A DNA stretch of 64,000 nucleotides from Enoplolaimus lenunculus (GCA_030248215.1 JASANG010002313.1:21114-85113); one strand, 5' to 3'. Numbered from the stretch's first letter, positions 36,323 through 51,300 are shown. Numbers and translations are program-made. Notes: generated from the sequence alone by a model not told the origin.

Positions 36323-39300
36323 GTAAGCAATTATGTTTCTTGGTCATTGAATAATTTCTTCAACTGTATAAAACGTGTACTGTGTGCGATTGTCATTGTG
36401 TGTAGAAAACATCTGCAAACTGTTGCGTAGCGATATTTACCAGCGCATTTAGTAGTTTTCATTACTACCGTTTTACCACATTCTAATGCTCAGTTTCTAA
36501 CACCCACATTAATCCCTACTTGTTAGCTTGTACTGCATGCGTGAGCGACCTCGCTAATGTGGGTTTATTATCAGCTGAAACGAAACGTGTTGGTACATCC
36601 TGTGCTGTACGAGAAAGGCTGTAGATTAAATAGTCGTCTTAGATTGTGTCAAGCGGAAATCGAAACTTACGTCTGAACCAGTGCTGTGTCTTTGTGTGTG
36701 AGGCTCCCCAAAGTCATTAACCCGAGTTTTTTAAGGCCAGTGGCGCAACATATAATTTCGGAAGGGGGTCGCATTGGCGGATCCAGTAATTTACAACAGG
36801 AAGGATTACTTGGGTTGGGAGAAAGTTTACGTTGGGTTACCGCTTGTGATAGGACTCTTTACTGGTTTTTATAAGGGGAATGAAATCCTCGCGTGCGAGA
36901 AGCCAACCGTATTTTTAGCACAGAAAATCTCAACACAAATCATCCTTTGCCCGAAAACCCTTTGTATGCAGTGACATGTAATTTAGCGAGGGAGAACCCA
37001 CACAAAAGCTATTCAGAAATATTCTAAGTTGGAAAATAATTTTATTTTAAAATTTTCTTCAGTGTCTCTTTGATGTGAGGGTACCGTTTGGGGGTACTGG
37101 GGCCGCTTAAAATTGGTACTGGTTCGAAAGACCTCACTTGATATAATTCCGCACCATCGGGTCTTGGATCTGAAGAAATTTTGGTTCAACCCACACTGGA
37201 GTATATATTACAAAAATACGACTGCAGCACTTGTAAAGGTTCTTGTTTCAGCTTATCACGAGCGAAAAGGGATGTTTGCATTGTTGCAAATGAACTGAAC
37301 GGAGAAGAGTGGTTACGTTATGTATGTTTACGCACTACTTTTATTATATTTTATTGATAACCGGTTTTGCCGTAAAATTCAAACTTAAGCTTCAGCATAT
37401 TTTGGGAATTTGACTTTAGTTGATGGGTAATCCACGTTATACTGTACTGACAATACGCGGGCTTGAATAGACCGAAGTCCGTCCATTTAGCAGTAATCAA
37501 TTATGGGTCTCTGAGCGAAGTGAGCAAGAAAAATTTCAAGCCAAGCTGCAAAATGAGGCTAAGGGGAAAATAAAGGAAGAATTTTAAATTGTCACCGTAT
37601 AGCCGGATAGGAAAAATTACTGATATTTATCAAAAATATTATGTATCAGGAATATATTATGATATCCACCGGATATTCAAAAATGCTATAGCGTAATATT
37701 TTTTCGGAATAGTTTGCATTGTTTCGCCTTTAAAATAGCTGGATCTGACAAAAATAAATTCCGTATTCAAACCTGAGTCAAATACTGATTCACATTCCTG
37801 CATACATGGCACCGCATAAGAATGCATAAACAACTTGTGTAATTGCAGTGCTGTATGATTTTGGAGATCGCCGCACGACAAGTATAGCGCCACCCTTATC
37901 TGTTACAAAATGTTTCTATCGCTTTCAGGGATGGGTGGTCTCTGTTAAAATTGCGACCGGGACTGAAACCGGGACTGGGACAGGGACCGAAACGTGATTA
38001 CCGAGACCGATAAAGAAAAGTGTCTGTCTTAGTTGGTTTTTATTCATCAGCCATTACATACTTCAGCAATACAGTCATACACTTACTGAATCCTGAACTT
38101 TAGGTCTCGGTTCCAAACTCCAGAGACTCAAAAAGCGAGACCGAGACCGAGACGCACATCTCTGATTGCTTTCACTTAATTTATGAGCTAACTGCTACCT
38201 GCCATGAATAGGTTAGCTTATACTCCTTCCTTTTACACAACAAACAGCTTCATTCGGGTGATGAAAAGAGAGCTTCTTAGTCATGGTTTTATTTTTAATC
38301 AAAACTAGTTTAAAAATTAATCGTAAATTAGGTAAGCTGAACCAGTCATAAAACGTAAAAAATGTGCAATTCAACTCAGCACACCGCTTTAATACAATAT
38401 ACATGAAAAAATTCTAAATTTCTGAACTGTTGAAAACAGATTTTTTGTCACAGATAGAGAAGGACATTTTGTAAAAGTCTGCTATAAATAGCAAATTATA
38501 GGCTGGAATTTTTTACAAACATACAAATGGGATCGACTGTATGTCCGGTTCCTGTTTCATATCCGGCAAAAAACCGATATCTGTATCTGGGGTGTCGACT
38601 GCAGCTTCGGCCGTCCGTTGAAGCATTACTCGTAGCTTTGCTCGCAACAGATTACATCAAAGGTCAATTTTGAGGCAGGAAGGGCAATTTTTGCCAACTT
38701 AGCATACAAGATACTAAACTAAATGAGTTATTAGATCTGGGCAGAAATAGTTTAAGTTCAACTTAGGAAATAAAATGCGTAGAAACGACTTTTGTTTTAA
38801 TACAAGTGAAAAGTTTTGCTTTTTGCTAATTTCAAAATAAGTTTTTAACCTCGTAACAAGTGAAATAGCTGCATCTAAATATCTAAAAGAAACCGAATTA
38901 ACAGACAAAATTTTGGGAGTTATAAGCAAAATTTCTATGTCAGATAAGGCGGAAAGCTGTAATCCATCCTTTGAAAACATAAAATATGTTGTACATAGCG
39001 TTGTAATTAATATATTGATGTTCTACTCGAGAATTAATTATAAATAGCAGCATTAGCCGAAGATTGCTAGGACGACAAGAATTGCAGCAAACCCCAGTAA
39101 CATTTTCTTGAATGCTGAAAACCCTTGAAATGGTTTCATTACTTGCTAACCGATCCTGAGTACTAAAAATCAGAGTTAGTGACGCAGATAAAGCATTGTT
39201 GCAGTGAAAAAATATATTATGAGGTTTACATTTGAACCAACGTAATTGAATAGGTCTTATACGTCGAAAGAACTTGGTCAAATGTCTATTCTTCGTAACT

Positions 39301-42300
39301 CTAAACACAAGTCTATGACAAAGCATAAGCCTAAGCCCAAGCGAAAAATATAGTCTAAAATTTAAGCGTACTCTTAAGCGTAGGTATATTTCCCTGTGGT
39401 TATTTCTTCTCAGCAATCCACATCTTCAAGGAATTAGGTCCGGTGATTCGAATTATTTCGCAAAATTTTTATGAGAAATGGCAGAAATAAGTATGTACAC
39501 CATGAACTACAAGGTAAAGTCATTGCTAAACCTCTTGTAGGAGCAAAACTATTGGTCATCCACGTTGTACTGCTCGCTCTACTGCAAAAAATGTCTATTT
39601 CTGAGTAACGCCAGACGTCGTTTTCAACACTGTGTTACGAGATCACTATAAATCCGATAGTTCCTTGCAAGCACTTAGAGACATATCGCGCTGTGTTTTT
39701 ATTGCATCGCAAACATACATAACAACAACACAATTTCATCTTTTGTCCCAACTCTTTCCGGAGACAGTGTCGAGACAATTGATAGTTTCTGCGTAACGCA
39801 TCGTACAAACATCTTTGCAAGGCGGTTAGACAAATTTTTACATTTAGCGCGAGCATTACAACGTAAATAATCCATAATATGGAATTATAACAAGCGATTT
39901 TACTGATCGTTGAAAATCTGGCTTTGGTATTTTTAATTTCTGGTCGCCCCAGCTGCTAGCCACTCCTCCTGTAGTTGTAACACTTCGTTTCAGCCTTAGG
40001 GTTGCGCTATACGTTACTGAACCGGACGCCGGCGAGCGCCGCCACGCGCTTCCGGACTCGCAGCGCGACGTTGGACGCCGTCGCGCGCCTCCGCGCGTAG
40101 TTTTATAACGCCGCACTGTCGCACGGCAGCGGTCGGCCAACCGCGGCATCGTGTAGCGAAACTGTTACCGTGCCGTGCGCCGGCGTCAGGCGTCGTGCGA
40201 CGGCGCGCCGCGGCCTCCGGCGGCACGCGGCAAGTATATCTCAACCCTAAATATCAGTCTCAATTTTGTAATTAAGAGTTCAAATTCTGATCGCTGGTTT
40301 AGTATATAATAGTTTTACATAACCACTCTTGTACATTTTGCTTACTGTTTTTGTTACCAAAATAGTATGTATATGAAAATTTTTAGTTTCGATTAAATTC
40401 GATTCCATTTTAAAATTTTCGATGCCGATTCCGGTGTATTCAGAAAACAAGCTTTAAACGTGCCTTAAGTAATTTTTGGTGGCTTTATCTTAAACTTTTG
40501 AGCAATCCTACAAAATCACGCATCAGGTATTTGGTTTGATGGCTTAGCAATAAAATTAAGCGAGTAAAAACTCTAATTAATAGCTTTCAAATACAAAATT
40601 GTTATGCTTAAAGGATTACATATCATCTATTTTCAACAAATCTTAAAAATTCCGGTTCTTGCGTTTATTAACTGAACATTTGTCAAAAACTCTGCATTAA
40701 CAGAAATTCTAGATGAACCCTGGTGGTTTGATGATTGGTTTATTCTAATGGGTTTCAGTTGGATTCACACTAACTGGACAACAAATTGTTTCTGCAAAAG
40801 TGTATTGTCGCAATGAAACTCACACACTTTTATTCTTTGACGGTGTGGCCGTTACGCCAAAAATTATGCTTTCTATTGCTTTGTTGTTTAGGCTGCAAAT
40901 AGCAATGACGAGCAGCAACTACTCAAATTATGCAGACAAGAGCGTCTGCGCGACTTTACCGAATATTTAAATGCATCGTAAGCGCCAACGTTTACTGCTA
41001 AAACTTAACATCTGTTTTTCAGCGATGTCTAGTCTTCTATCACGACTTGAGTGGGAATATGTATTATCAATAGATGGGGCCCACAACAGCATGTCTACCA
41101 ACCTTGCGCAATTTTGTACTGCTATGAAAATAGAAAGGCTGCATATATTCTATCTGGACCGTTTGTCACTTAAGCTTTCTGATGTGTTCCTCTTGAAATA
41201 TAATCGTCGAGTGTTGTTATGTGACCGTGTTTTCATAGGTACGGGTTTATTAAGGTTGGTATTGCAAACTGTATTGTCGAATAAGAGTCCCACGTTACCA
41301 TTGGTTCGGCTTGCACATAAAATGTCCGCACCATTTCAGTTTTCTGCGGACACTCTAGAGTACGGCGATAACTATGTACGGGCATAAACATTACATAGTT
41401 ACCATGTACTGACGTAGTTCTCGGTTTTGCCCAAATGTCCGCAAAGTTAAAAGGTAAATTAGTTCTTTGTGAACCATAAATTTTTGTGTGCACCATGTTT
41501 TTGGAAGAACGCTGGTGTAATTTGTATTTTAAATTGCATATAAAACTTTTTCTATGCTCGCGTACAGCAACATCAAGAGTCTACATTTTTCGTTTTCGGA
41601 CACAGTTTCCTTGAAACTATACACCGTCCGGTATTAGCTAAAGTTATCTTAGCGGACGTTGTATCATATTTTGGTATCTCTATCGCTTGACGGGCACCTT
41701 GGAATATCTAACAGTCGTTCGGACACTTAATGCGTCAGACGAACCAAGAGTAACGTGGGGCTGACATAAGCCTAAGCTTAAGGATGAGCCTATACCTATG
41801 CCAAAGCATAAGCCTAAACCTAAACAAAAAAAGTTATTCTAAAGTTGAAACTTACTTTATTATACAGTCACACAGGAAATCGTTCCGTCCCAGTTCTATA
41901 CATGAGCCATTGTATTTCTTGTTTCAGGTTTCATTCCAGCACGATCAAAAAAATCGGCGAGGGCATTTCTGGCGAAGTCTTTAAAGCAGGCACACTAAAT
42001 GGCCAAGACTCCGTTTTGAAGGTTTATCTTAACTAATAAACACGGCTTTAAAAATGTAACTGATTTCTGCACCTGATTAACTTAGTCCAGCATCCACATT
42101 TTGGAACAAAGGAGCTAGGTCTACTTCTTGTTTTGGAAATACCAAATTATCTTTAAAAGTACTTTTCAGTTAGTCGGTTAAGGTGCTATAGAAACCGCTG
42201 TGTTGTATGTTGGTGTTTTGAGACGGCCAGAAGGCCGTCTTTTTTAATACGGGATTCACGTTACCAGTTGGCGTTTGGTACCTATTTTGTCACCAACCCA

Positions 42301-45300
42301 TAAGCAGGTGATAAATTCAATTCATGCGTACAGCTAGCTAGCTTTTACTTAATCATATGGGTAAGTTTATGCTGTAGCGATGGGTTGCTGGCCGCTTTTT
42401 GCTACCCGTATTGGTTTCTATTGAATTTCGCAGGGAAATTGTGTAGGTTATTAAGGCTGTCTATATTTTAAACATTCCGTATAAAGAAATTTATGAGATA
42501 TTTCCTATTTGCATGCAACTTGTTACAAAATTTTGGCATTTTAGTGTTTAAAATTCACGCATCAGTATGCACACAGTTACATGGCTCTAACCTTGGCCTG
42601 TGTTACTGAATGATCTTTAGTCTTGAATGCAAAAAAATCTACCGTAAATTTTAGCCGTTTAATGCGGGATTCACGTTATAACCGGGGCAGGCGGAACACG
42701 GTTTGTCCCATGTTGATTCGACGTCAACTTTAAAATTCGAGCACTCATATCGGGTGTTGTGACATTTACTTACAAACCACCGCTCTCAGAAGATCACTGT
42801 GTACAAGAGTCGGTATATCACGTGATACTAAGGGACATTTATGCGAATATAATATTACATTTCAAAATTACAACGAATATCATGATATTCAGTGGGAAAC
42901 TGTAATTTTCGTGTGCTAATAAATTAATGGAAAGTCGGACGGGAGAGGCAGACATATGCGTAAAATACTAAATGCACGTCTGCAAATTCATTTGCGACGC
43001 AAAATCGCTTAGAAAAATACTGTCAATTTAAAAATTCAAATTTCAAATTTTAGTATATGATATTTAACAGGACAATTTGGGTATAACTCAAGTGTCCAGA
43101 CGTTTGAACATATATCGTATGATATTCGCTGACAATACGTCGAATATCATATGATATTGAAGGACAAAAGGTGACCTACACGTAATGATTGCAGACAAAT
43201 ACGACTTTTTGAATATGATATGGGGTCTATTAGTAGACAAAATGTATACCAATGGGCTAATAGGGGCAAAACGTGTCCCAGGCTGCCCCGGTTATAACGT
43301 GAACCCCGCATAAAATATCACATTTTTGAAAATACACATATTTTCAGCAACCATTCGACTCAAAAATTTAAAATTAGTATGATTTTAACGCAGCTATGTT
43401 AAAAATATTAAAAATCAGCTGAAGTTTTACTGTAATCGACTCTGTGTTCATTTACCGAAAAATCTATTAGCCAAAATTTGTAATCAAAATTTCAAGATTT
43501 AACATGAAAGGTTTAAGTAAATTGACGACTCATTAAGAGCTGAAACCGGTTAATACGACTCAAAAATGACCTTGTAGCGTTAAAGTTTATTATAAAATGA
43601 AGTTATTTCAAGCTTTATACTTGAGTACAAAAAATTCGATCCCAAATTTTCGCTATTAAAATATCACATTTTTGAAAATATACATTTTTAATAGCTAGCA
43701 GCTAACAACATCTAAAATTAGTATAATTTTCACGCAGTAACGTTAAAAATATTGAAAATCAACTGAAATTTCGCTGAAATCGAGTTTGTGTTCATTTATA
43801 AGCTTTAATCTCGAATGAAAAATAATCTACCCTAAATTTTAGCCATTTAAAATATCATATTTTTGAAATATAGATATTTTTAGTAGCCATTAGCCACCAA
43901 AATAAAAAATTAGTATTTTAACGCAGCTATGTTACAAATATTGAAAATCATTTGAGATTTCACTGTAATCAGCTTTGTGTTCGTTTACAGAAAATTTGAC
44001 CAGGCAAAAGTTGTAATCGAAATTTCAAGATTTCACAACATGAAAGGTTTAAGGAAGTTGACGACTCATTCGGTGCTGCAACCGGTCAATACGACTAAGA
44101 ATAGTCTCATAGCGTTAGAGTTCATTATAAAATTGGTTATTTCACACTTTATTGTTGAATATTTGATCCTAAAGTTTTGCCATTAATGTATCACATTTTT
44201 GAAAATGAACATATTTTCAGTATTCAGCAGCCAACAAAATTCAAAATTAGCATAATTTTTACTCAATAATGTTAAAATATTGAAAATAAAATGAAAGTTC
44301 ACTACCGAAAAACCGACCCGCCAAAATCTGTAATAAAAATTTTAAAATTTTACAGCAAACCCATGGATTCGGGTAGTTGGATTCGTGGTCAGAAACGACC
44401 GCCTGTAAATAGAGGGATGTCGTTAGATGTATATTATGGTAAGTATATGTAAAGCAAAAACATTGCTAAATATGTGCACATTTACTGGAATAAGAAATTG
44501 TTCCCAAAACCACACGGTGTAGTGGTAACATGCTTAGCAAGAGGCCTATATTTCGATTACCGGCGTGGCCTTTATCTTTGGGCAAAACTTCCAAAAGGGG
44601 TAGTGCAGACCGTGTATTTCCAACGCTTTCGACTTGATAACGTATTCAAACCGCGGCAATTTGTCATTATGCTCACGGCGTGCCCTTAATGTTACTCTAG
44701 GTAGGAACCGGAACTTAAGACATTTCGCTAAGCGGCTGGAAAAACAGACTTACATGGGTTGGCTCGAACTGGTGACCTAAAGGTTTTTAGGCGAGCACTC
44801 TATCACTACACCTGGTAGCCGCCTCTACAACTACTTCGTCGACTATATATGTCACCCATATAATGTCACCCAGCATAAACACAGTGGTTTAGCCTAATGG
44901 CAAAAACTGAATCCCTAACGCGCACCAAAATCGCTGAGTATACCTTCAGATTTATACATATTTCGCTCTACACTAACAGCAAACTGTACACAACTATTAC
45001 AAACTGTGTTAATCCAGCCTTAAAACTTATGAAAACGGACAAGTAACAAGTTTGTGATTAATGGGTCATCCACGTTAACTGTTTATGCTACTGTAAAAAA
45101 TTGTCCACCCAGTTGTTTGCAAGGGCGGTACAAAATACTGTTTTTGGCATATTTACACTTTGCATAGGGTATACACAGTTTTGTCTGTTTTGGCGGTAGT
45201 TCCTTCGGAGGGAGTAGGAAGAATGTGGAGTCTGCTTGGACACAGTGTCTGAAAATGAGTTTATTCGCACATACTCTGCACAATCATTTAACAGAGTCCC

Positions 45301-48300
45301 TTTGGACAGAATTTATGTTATGCAATAAGTGAATGTCGGTGACTTTTGTATATATATCTTATAAACACTGCAATTAGGAACTTAGGGACTCGCATGTGAG
45401 TACAATTTTTATAGTAGCGTAGACAGTATAACGTGGATGACCCATAACTCCGCATACTTTGTTGATTGGTTTGGCTTTTTCCTAGCGGAACAAATCAAGA
45501 AACAACTGGGTCCGCCTCTACCTATGTGCTATAACTAAAGTGACAAAATAGGTACCAAGTGCACAAGTGGTACCGTGAACCCCGCATAATACGAGATTTT
45601 CAGGGTCAGATTTTACAAAGCTCTTTCCTTGAATATTTTCTGTTGTAGCATATTTTTGTATTTTTAGCTTAGCAATCTTATATGTAAATTTGTTGCAGAA
45701 TCTGCATGAAAAAATTGCAAGTTGGATTTCAGTTTCAAAAGAAAACCCCCAGTTTTAAGCCCCGTCATTCCCTCGGAAAACCGTATTCTTATTTTTGACC
45801 TCCCTGTGTTAAAACTTGAGGAATGTTTCACGTGTGGATTCGCCTACGGCTCAGACTTTTCCTGCGGCTCCGGCAACTTTTGTCTACCTCCAGCTCCTGA
45901 AATTTTCACCTCCGGTTGCACGCTTCTTTACACGTCGTTTTTAATGCTGCGCGGTCGGACAAGCAAAATTTTTCGTCTGTTAAGGATATATTTTTATGCC
46001 AAGCTCTTAATATTACGGAATAACAAAATCGCATAATAGGTATTGGTATAACTATGGAACCCATGCTGTTTAATATTGAGTTTTCTAAAATTGACCCTGC
46101 TAAATATTGCTAATTCAGTATGCATGATTGACAATGGGCGGCATTCCTTAATTGCTTTAAGTAAGTTGTTGTGAGAGTTGGCGGCACGTATGTAAAGTAT
46201 TATGGGTCATCCACGTAATGCGCGCATTGTTATCAAAAATTATCCGCCCACCTCTCTTGGACTAGTGTCGAAAAAGAAGATATGATATGGATTGATGACA
46301 ACACGCCATGTACTTTCAAAGCCGGCTTTGTCCTGACAGTGTTCCAAGAGAGTAGGGACGAAATAGGGTCTGGAGTTTTTTGTTATATTTGTATGATTTA
46401 TGCATGCATGTTAAATGATTTTAAATTCCTTATGATGAGCAGGCATCAGATCCGGGGCGCTGTTTCGCAGTTTGGTTTGGGCTAGCGTTGTTGAATGCTT
46501 CGATGCGTAGCTCCGTGGACGCCGGCGTGTGTGCGAGTTCGGGTCTTAACCTAACTCCGCCGTGAGGTGGGGTTTTCCAAAGTCGTGTGCCGGGAGGTGC
46601 CACACGTCGCGAGATCGGCATGTTGTCGATTTTTGCTGCAGAATGACCCGTATGTCGCCACGTGTGGCAGGTTTTGATGCGTGTGCGCTAGTTGCGGCGC
46701 GCAGTGACGTTAAGTGGATCATTCGCTGGTCGGGATGCCGCCCGCATCCAGGCGATGCCGGCGTTCGCCTCCCTCGGGCATTAAGAAGCGTTAGATTAGC
46801 GGTTCGAACCAGTGCTGCGGACGGAGTTGACGTTGTACTGCCGTTAATGATATGGACAGCTTGGCGGTGTAGAACCTCGAGTTTGTTGGTGTGAACTTGG
46901 AAGTCCGAAGAAGTAGGATGCACTGGAGTAGCCGGCAATAGACTGGATATATCCGAGGTAGACGGCCGGAGATCGGATCCTCGACAGTTTCAATCATGGC
47001 TCGCGAGGCTTCGTATTTGTTGTAGCCGTGTGCGCATTTCACCACTGATGTAGCTGACGTGCGCGTTGTATGTCACTGTACGGCCCAGCTTGACGAAACG
47101 TACTCAGTGTCTGTTAAAACAAATGTACAACCACAGTCGTTCATAGAGTGGCCTTTTTAGTGTGAAGGTGTTAGGCAGTGTAGTGTGGCTGCAATGACAT
47201 TAAAGATATTGAAAGCAAGGTGTTTGTATTATCTTTGGTTCTGCAAAGAGAGTAGTTATATTTATAACATCCTTCTGATAGAGTTTCTTAAAACAACATA
47301 GCTCCTTACCCAGATCTGTACAATTTTTACAGGAATACGCGCATTATTAGGTCATGACCCATTATTGGCTAATAAAACAACGTCTGTAACCATCAATTGC
47401 TATTAAAAGAAAATCTTATACTTTCAGATCATCCCGTTCGGCGGCCATGAAATCATAAATGGCGAACTGCAAAAACGGCCGGATGAAATGATTGCTGAGC
47501 TATTAATATCACTGTATGTTTCGCTATTTTTAATGTTGCAAAGGTGACTTCTATCGCACTATGAGGAGGTAGTCAAGTTCGACTTGAAGTACTACATTAT
47601 CAAGTCAGAGCCGGAAGTTATAGGTAGACAAGGGTATATTTCAACTAAAAGTAGCGTTCAATTGACACTCAAAATGCAACTGTTATACCCGCCTTGATAT
47701 TAGCATATGAATAGCGATAAGAAACGGGACTTTAAAAATGTATATCGCGTGAGCCTTATATTTTACTTTTGTGATTCAAACGTAATCATCTTTTCTTTGA
47801 GTAACTATGAGGGGTTCACGTTACAAATTGCGGGCTTGGTACCTTTTTTGTCGATAACCCATAGCAGAGGTAGAAACAACCTTTATAATTAGTTTGTTAG
47901 CTAGCTGCTATTGATATGGGTACCTTACGTTTGTAGCTATGGGTAACTAGTATTCAATTTGTTACCCATTTGGGTACCTTGTGATTTTTTAACAGTACCT
48001 GTAGCTAGTGTGTTTTTATATTCTTTGGAAACATATACAGTAAAAATGTTAAACCAGACTTGAAAAATAAACCTCTCTGTACTGAGGCCTTTTAAAAGGT
48101 GCAAGTTTTAAGGTTCATTATTTTGGCATCTCTTTCGCAAAGAGCAGACATCTTGACTCTGCCCATGTAGATAGGTCATTATTTCGAAAACCTAGCTATG
48201 CAAAACGTTTTGTGCATATCTCTTAGAAACGCAACGCTAACGATATATACTATAAAAATGCTTGATAATTTTCATAATTTGTATATTGGCCTGCCGAAGT

Positions 48301-51300
48301 CCAAGGTCGACCTCTATGTGCAGGGCGAAACAGCAGGTACCAAGTGCACAATTGGTAACGCGAAACCCGTATAATATAAGTACCATGCAGTAATGGTAGA
48401 AATTTAAACTAACTTGTTTTATGCTTTTACGTATCATAGCAATTCAGAAATTTTTACAGCCTTAAGAAAGCCAACCAAGCATTCCTTAAGGCTTAACATT
48501 GCTAAATGTGAGTACACGGGTCTTTTAATTTGAAGAGACAAGAATCACGTGGCGCTTAATCTCAAAATTCATAGTTTTCATTTATTCTTGATCTAGTTCA
48601 AACTGGTACGCGCCTTATTTTTGTGGGATTATAGAACGAACAAGAGTTATGTTTTATAAAATAAAATTCCTCTGTTTAGACTTTACATAGTTTTGCGCAC
48701 AAATAATTTAACTAAAATTTCTTCTGCGTTATCTTACTAAATGATTATGAGAATTTAACTTAAATCATATTTTCACATTGCACTGTTAAAGTTTGAAGCT
48801 CACAACCGCTTGTACACCTGGTACGTACTGCATGGAACAGTTGAGTCAGGTTTCCGTAATGCTTTTTTAGAGAGTTGACAGCGCTCCGTCAACGTAATGG
48901 CTCTGTCGTCTGCGATGGAAAACATTACTGTGGAAACTTCGCTGAAATAAAAGAGTAAGTGAGATGTCAGAACAGAAATGGCAGCGCATAAATTTTTATT
49001 TGTAGTAATTGTTTCCGGTCAGAACGCTTTGTTTCTTTGTTTGCATTTGATACGTACCATTAACCAGCATTTTTTATCGCACTGTAAGCAGCTCGAATCG
49101 CTGAACTTGTTATGTAAAAGTTGCCAAACTATTCCCTAGTATCCGATGTTTGTGGTAATTTGGTGTCTTTGTTAGTTTTTGCGTCCGATCAAGGATACGT
49201 GGTAACATGGAAAAAACCGGACCTCGGCCGAGTTTTCATTTTAGTTGAGTTAGTTAAATTAACTGCAAATAAATGAATAAATTTTCTAAGTAGTAAAAAT
49301 TTGGCACATGTCTTATCAATTTGCATTTATGTGTAATCGATGTTATCAAGACGTGTTAACAGAATATTTAAAATTTTTTGACTACTGCATTTTTAAGAGT
49401 TTCGCTAGTGATGGGAAGATACCCAAGACCACTACTGAAAGCATGGGATGATTACAGAGCCAGGAAGCCTGACAAGGCTTACAACGACAGGCCTGGTATG
49501 TTTGTTTGTATATAAGCATTACACACTATTTGTAGAGGAATCCCTGCGTTGTTTGAACGAATATGTATTTTTTTCTGTAAAACTTATTTGTGCTACCTAG
49601 GTATAAAACAGTGTTGGTGCGTGTTTAGCAAACCAAACTCGTATGAGTAATCGGAATGCTTGTAACGCAGCATAGTTTTATTATCATGTTGAATTCCAGA
49701 TACAAAGGCTTTGTGTTCATCAAGTCGCTTTGTGGTCTTTGAATTTGCTGATGGTGGAATATGTTTGGACGACTATCAGGTAAAATTGAGGATCTCGTTT
49801 TTGTTTGTGCTGGCATGTTATTGTTCGGTCCTCATATACGTCAGTCTAGTTACTAGGAATTATTGCATACAGCGCTTAGAAATCATGTACATATTTTGCT
49901 AAGCAAAAGAACATATAATATTGTTCTAAATGCTCCTAATTTAGGTTAATTGGAAAATCGAAAGGAACGCGAGCACTATGAGACCGCAGAAATTTAGTGA
50001 TAACAATAAGATATCCTGCGCACGTTTAACTAAAAGTTAGTCGTAGCCCTCCAACAGACTCGCACTGATTCTACTACTTGAGCAGACGGCGGTGGTTTCC
50101 TGTTTCCTCTAATTAAACGCCCAGTATACGTGTTTTACTGTCACTAATCATTAGAGTTACAAGCATTCTAATTTTAGCACTGCAAGATTTCTGGGTACGA
50201 GAAATTAGGATAAAATGTTTATAAACGTCCAACACCGATAAAAGAATAGTTAGCTAATAGCTAATTTGCATATTAGCTTAATCAGTTAAGCCAAAACCGG
50301 GGCAGGCGGGACACGGTTTGTCCCATGTTTATTCGATGTCAACATTACAATTCGAGCGCTCATATCGGGTGAAAGAGAAAAGTCGAATGTCATATGACAT
50401 TTACTTACAAACCATCGCTCTCAGAAAATCAATGTGTACAAGAGTCAGTATGTCACGTGATACTGGGGGACATTTGTGCGAATATCATATGATATTCCAA
50501 TATTACAACGAATATCATATGATATTCAGCGGGACAGCGTAATTTTCGGGTGCTAATAACTTTTTAAAGTCGGACGGCAAGTCAGAAATCTGCTTAAAGT
50601 ACCGAATCCACGTCTGGAAATCCATTTCCGACACAAAATCGCTTAGAAAAACAGTGACAATTCAAAAATTCAAATTTTAAATTTTAGTATCGTATGATAT
50701 TCAGCAGGACAATTTGGGTATGTTTCCTCAAGTATGCAGACATTTGAAAATATATCATGTGATATTCGCTGACAATTCGTCGAATATGATATGATATTGA
50801 AGGAGAACAAGTGACCTACACTTGATGATAGCAGACAAATACGATTTTTTGAATATGATATGGGCTCTGTCAGCAGACAAAATGTTACCCAATAGTCTAA
50901 TAGGGACAAAAGGTGTCCCAAGTTGCCCCGGTTATAACGTGAACCCCACATAATTTGATTATTAGCTTGATTAATAAACCTAAATTCGGACTTTTTACAC
51001 TATTTCACTGATTATTAGGATTAATGAAGTGTTTCTGGATGCGTGCAATCGGAATGAATTGTCTATAAACCTTCAAGACCGATAATTAAATAGTTAGCTA
51101 ATAGCTAATTTGCATATTAGCTTAATTGATAGGCCTAAACTAGACTTTAAATTATTTCACTGATTATTAGTGTTACTGAAAGAATTTTGGAGCGATCAAT
51201 CGGAATAAATTGTATATAAACCTTCAAGACAGGAAATGAAATAGTTAACTAGCTAATTTGCATATTAGCCTAATTAGTTAAGCTAAAATTAGGACCGTTT

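Larger units (their letters stand above)
42248..45586. mobile_element. Composite MITE of the related family D in haspin intron 4
   Basis: Ends TACGGGATTCACGTTACCAG and GGTACCGTGAACCCCGCA, TAA duplicated, with TTGGTACCTATTTTGTCACC mirrored as TGACAAAATAGGTACCAAGT inside the right end. Contains a complete family-B MITE, decayed tandem repeats, two SINE-like repeats and a family-A MITE, so 3.3 kb in total. Confidence 0.75.

Noticed and set aside
38940-39416. 158-codon minus-strand open frame in haspin intron 2
   Set aside because: Composition is that of surrounding AT-rich DNA and no domain was recognised.
39856-40244. Arg-rich open frames on the minus strand
   Set aside because: They are produced by the CpG-rich 255-bp element and have low-complexity content.
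40971-41387. 138-codon open frame next to haspin exon 3
   Set aside because: It begins at the very end of exon 3 and has no haspin similarity; the exon 3 to exon 4 join skips it with perfect phase.
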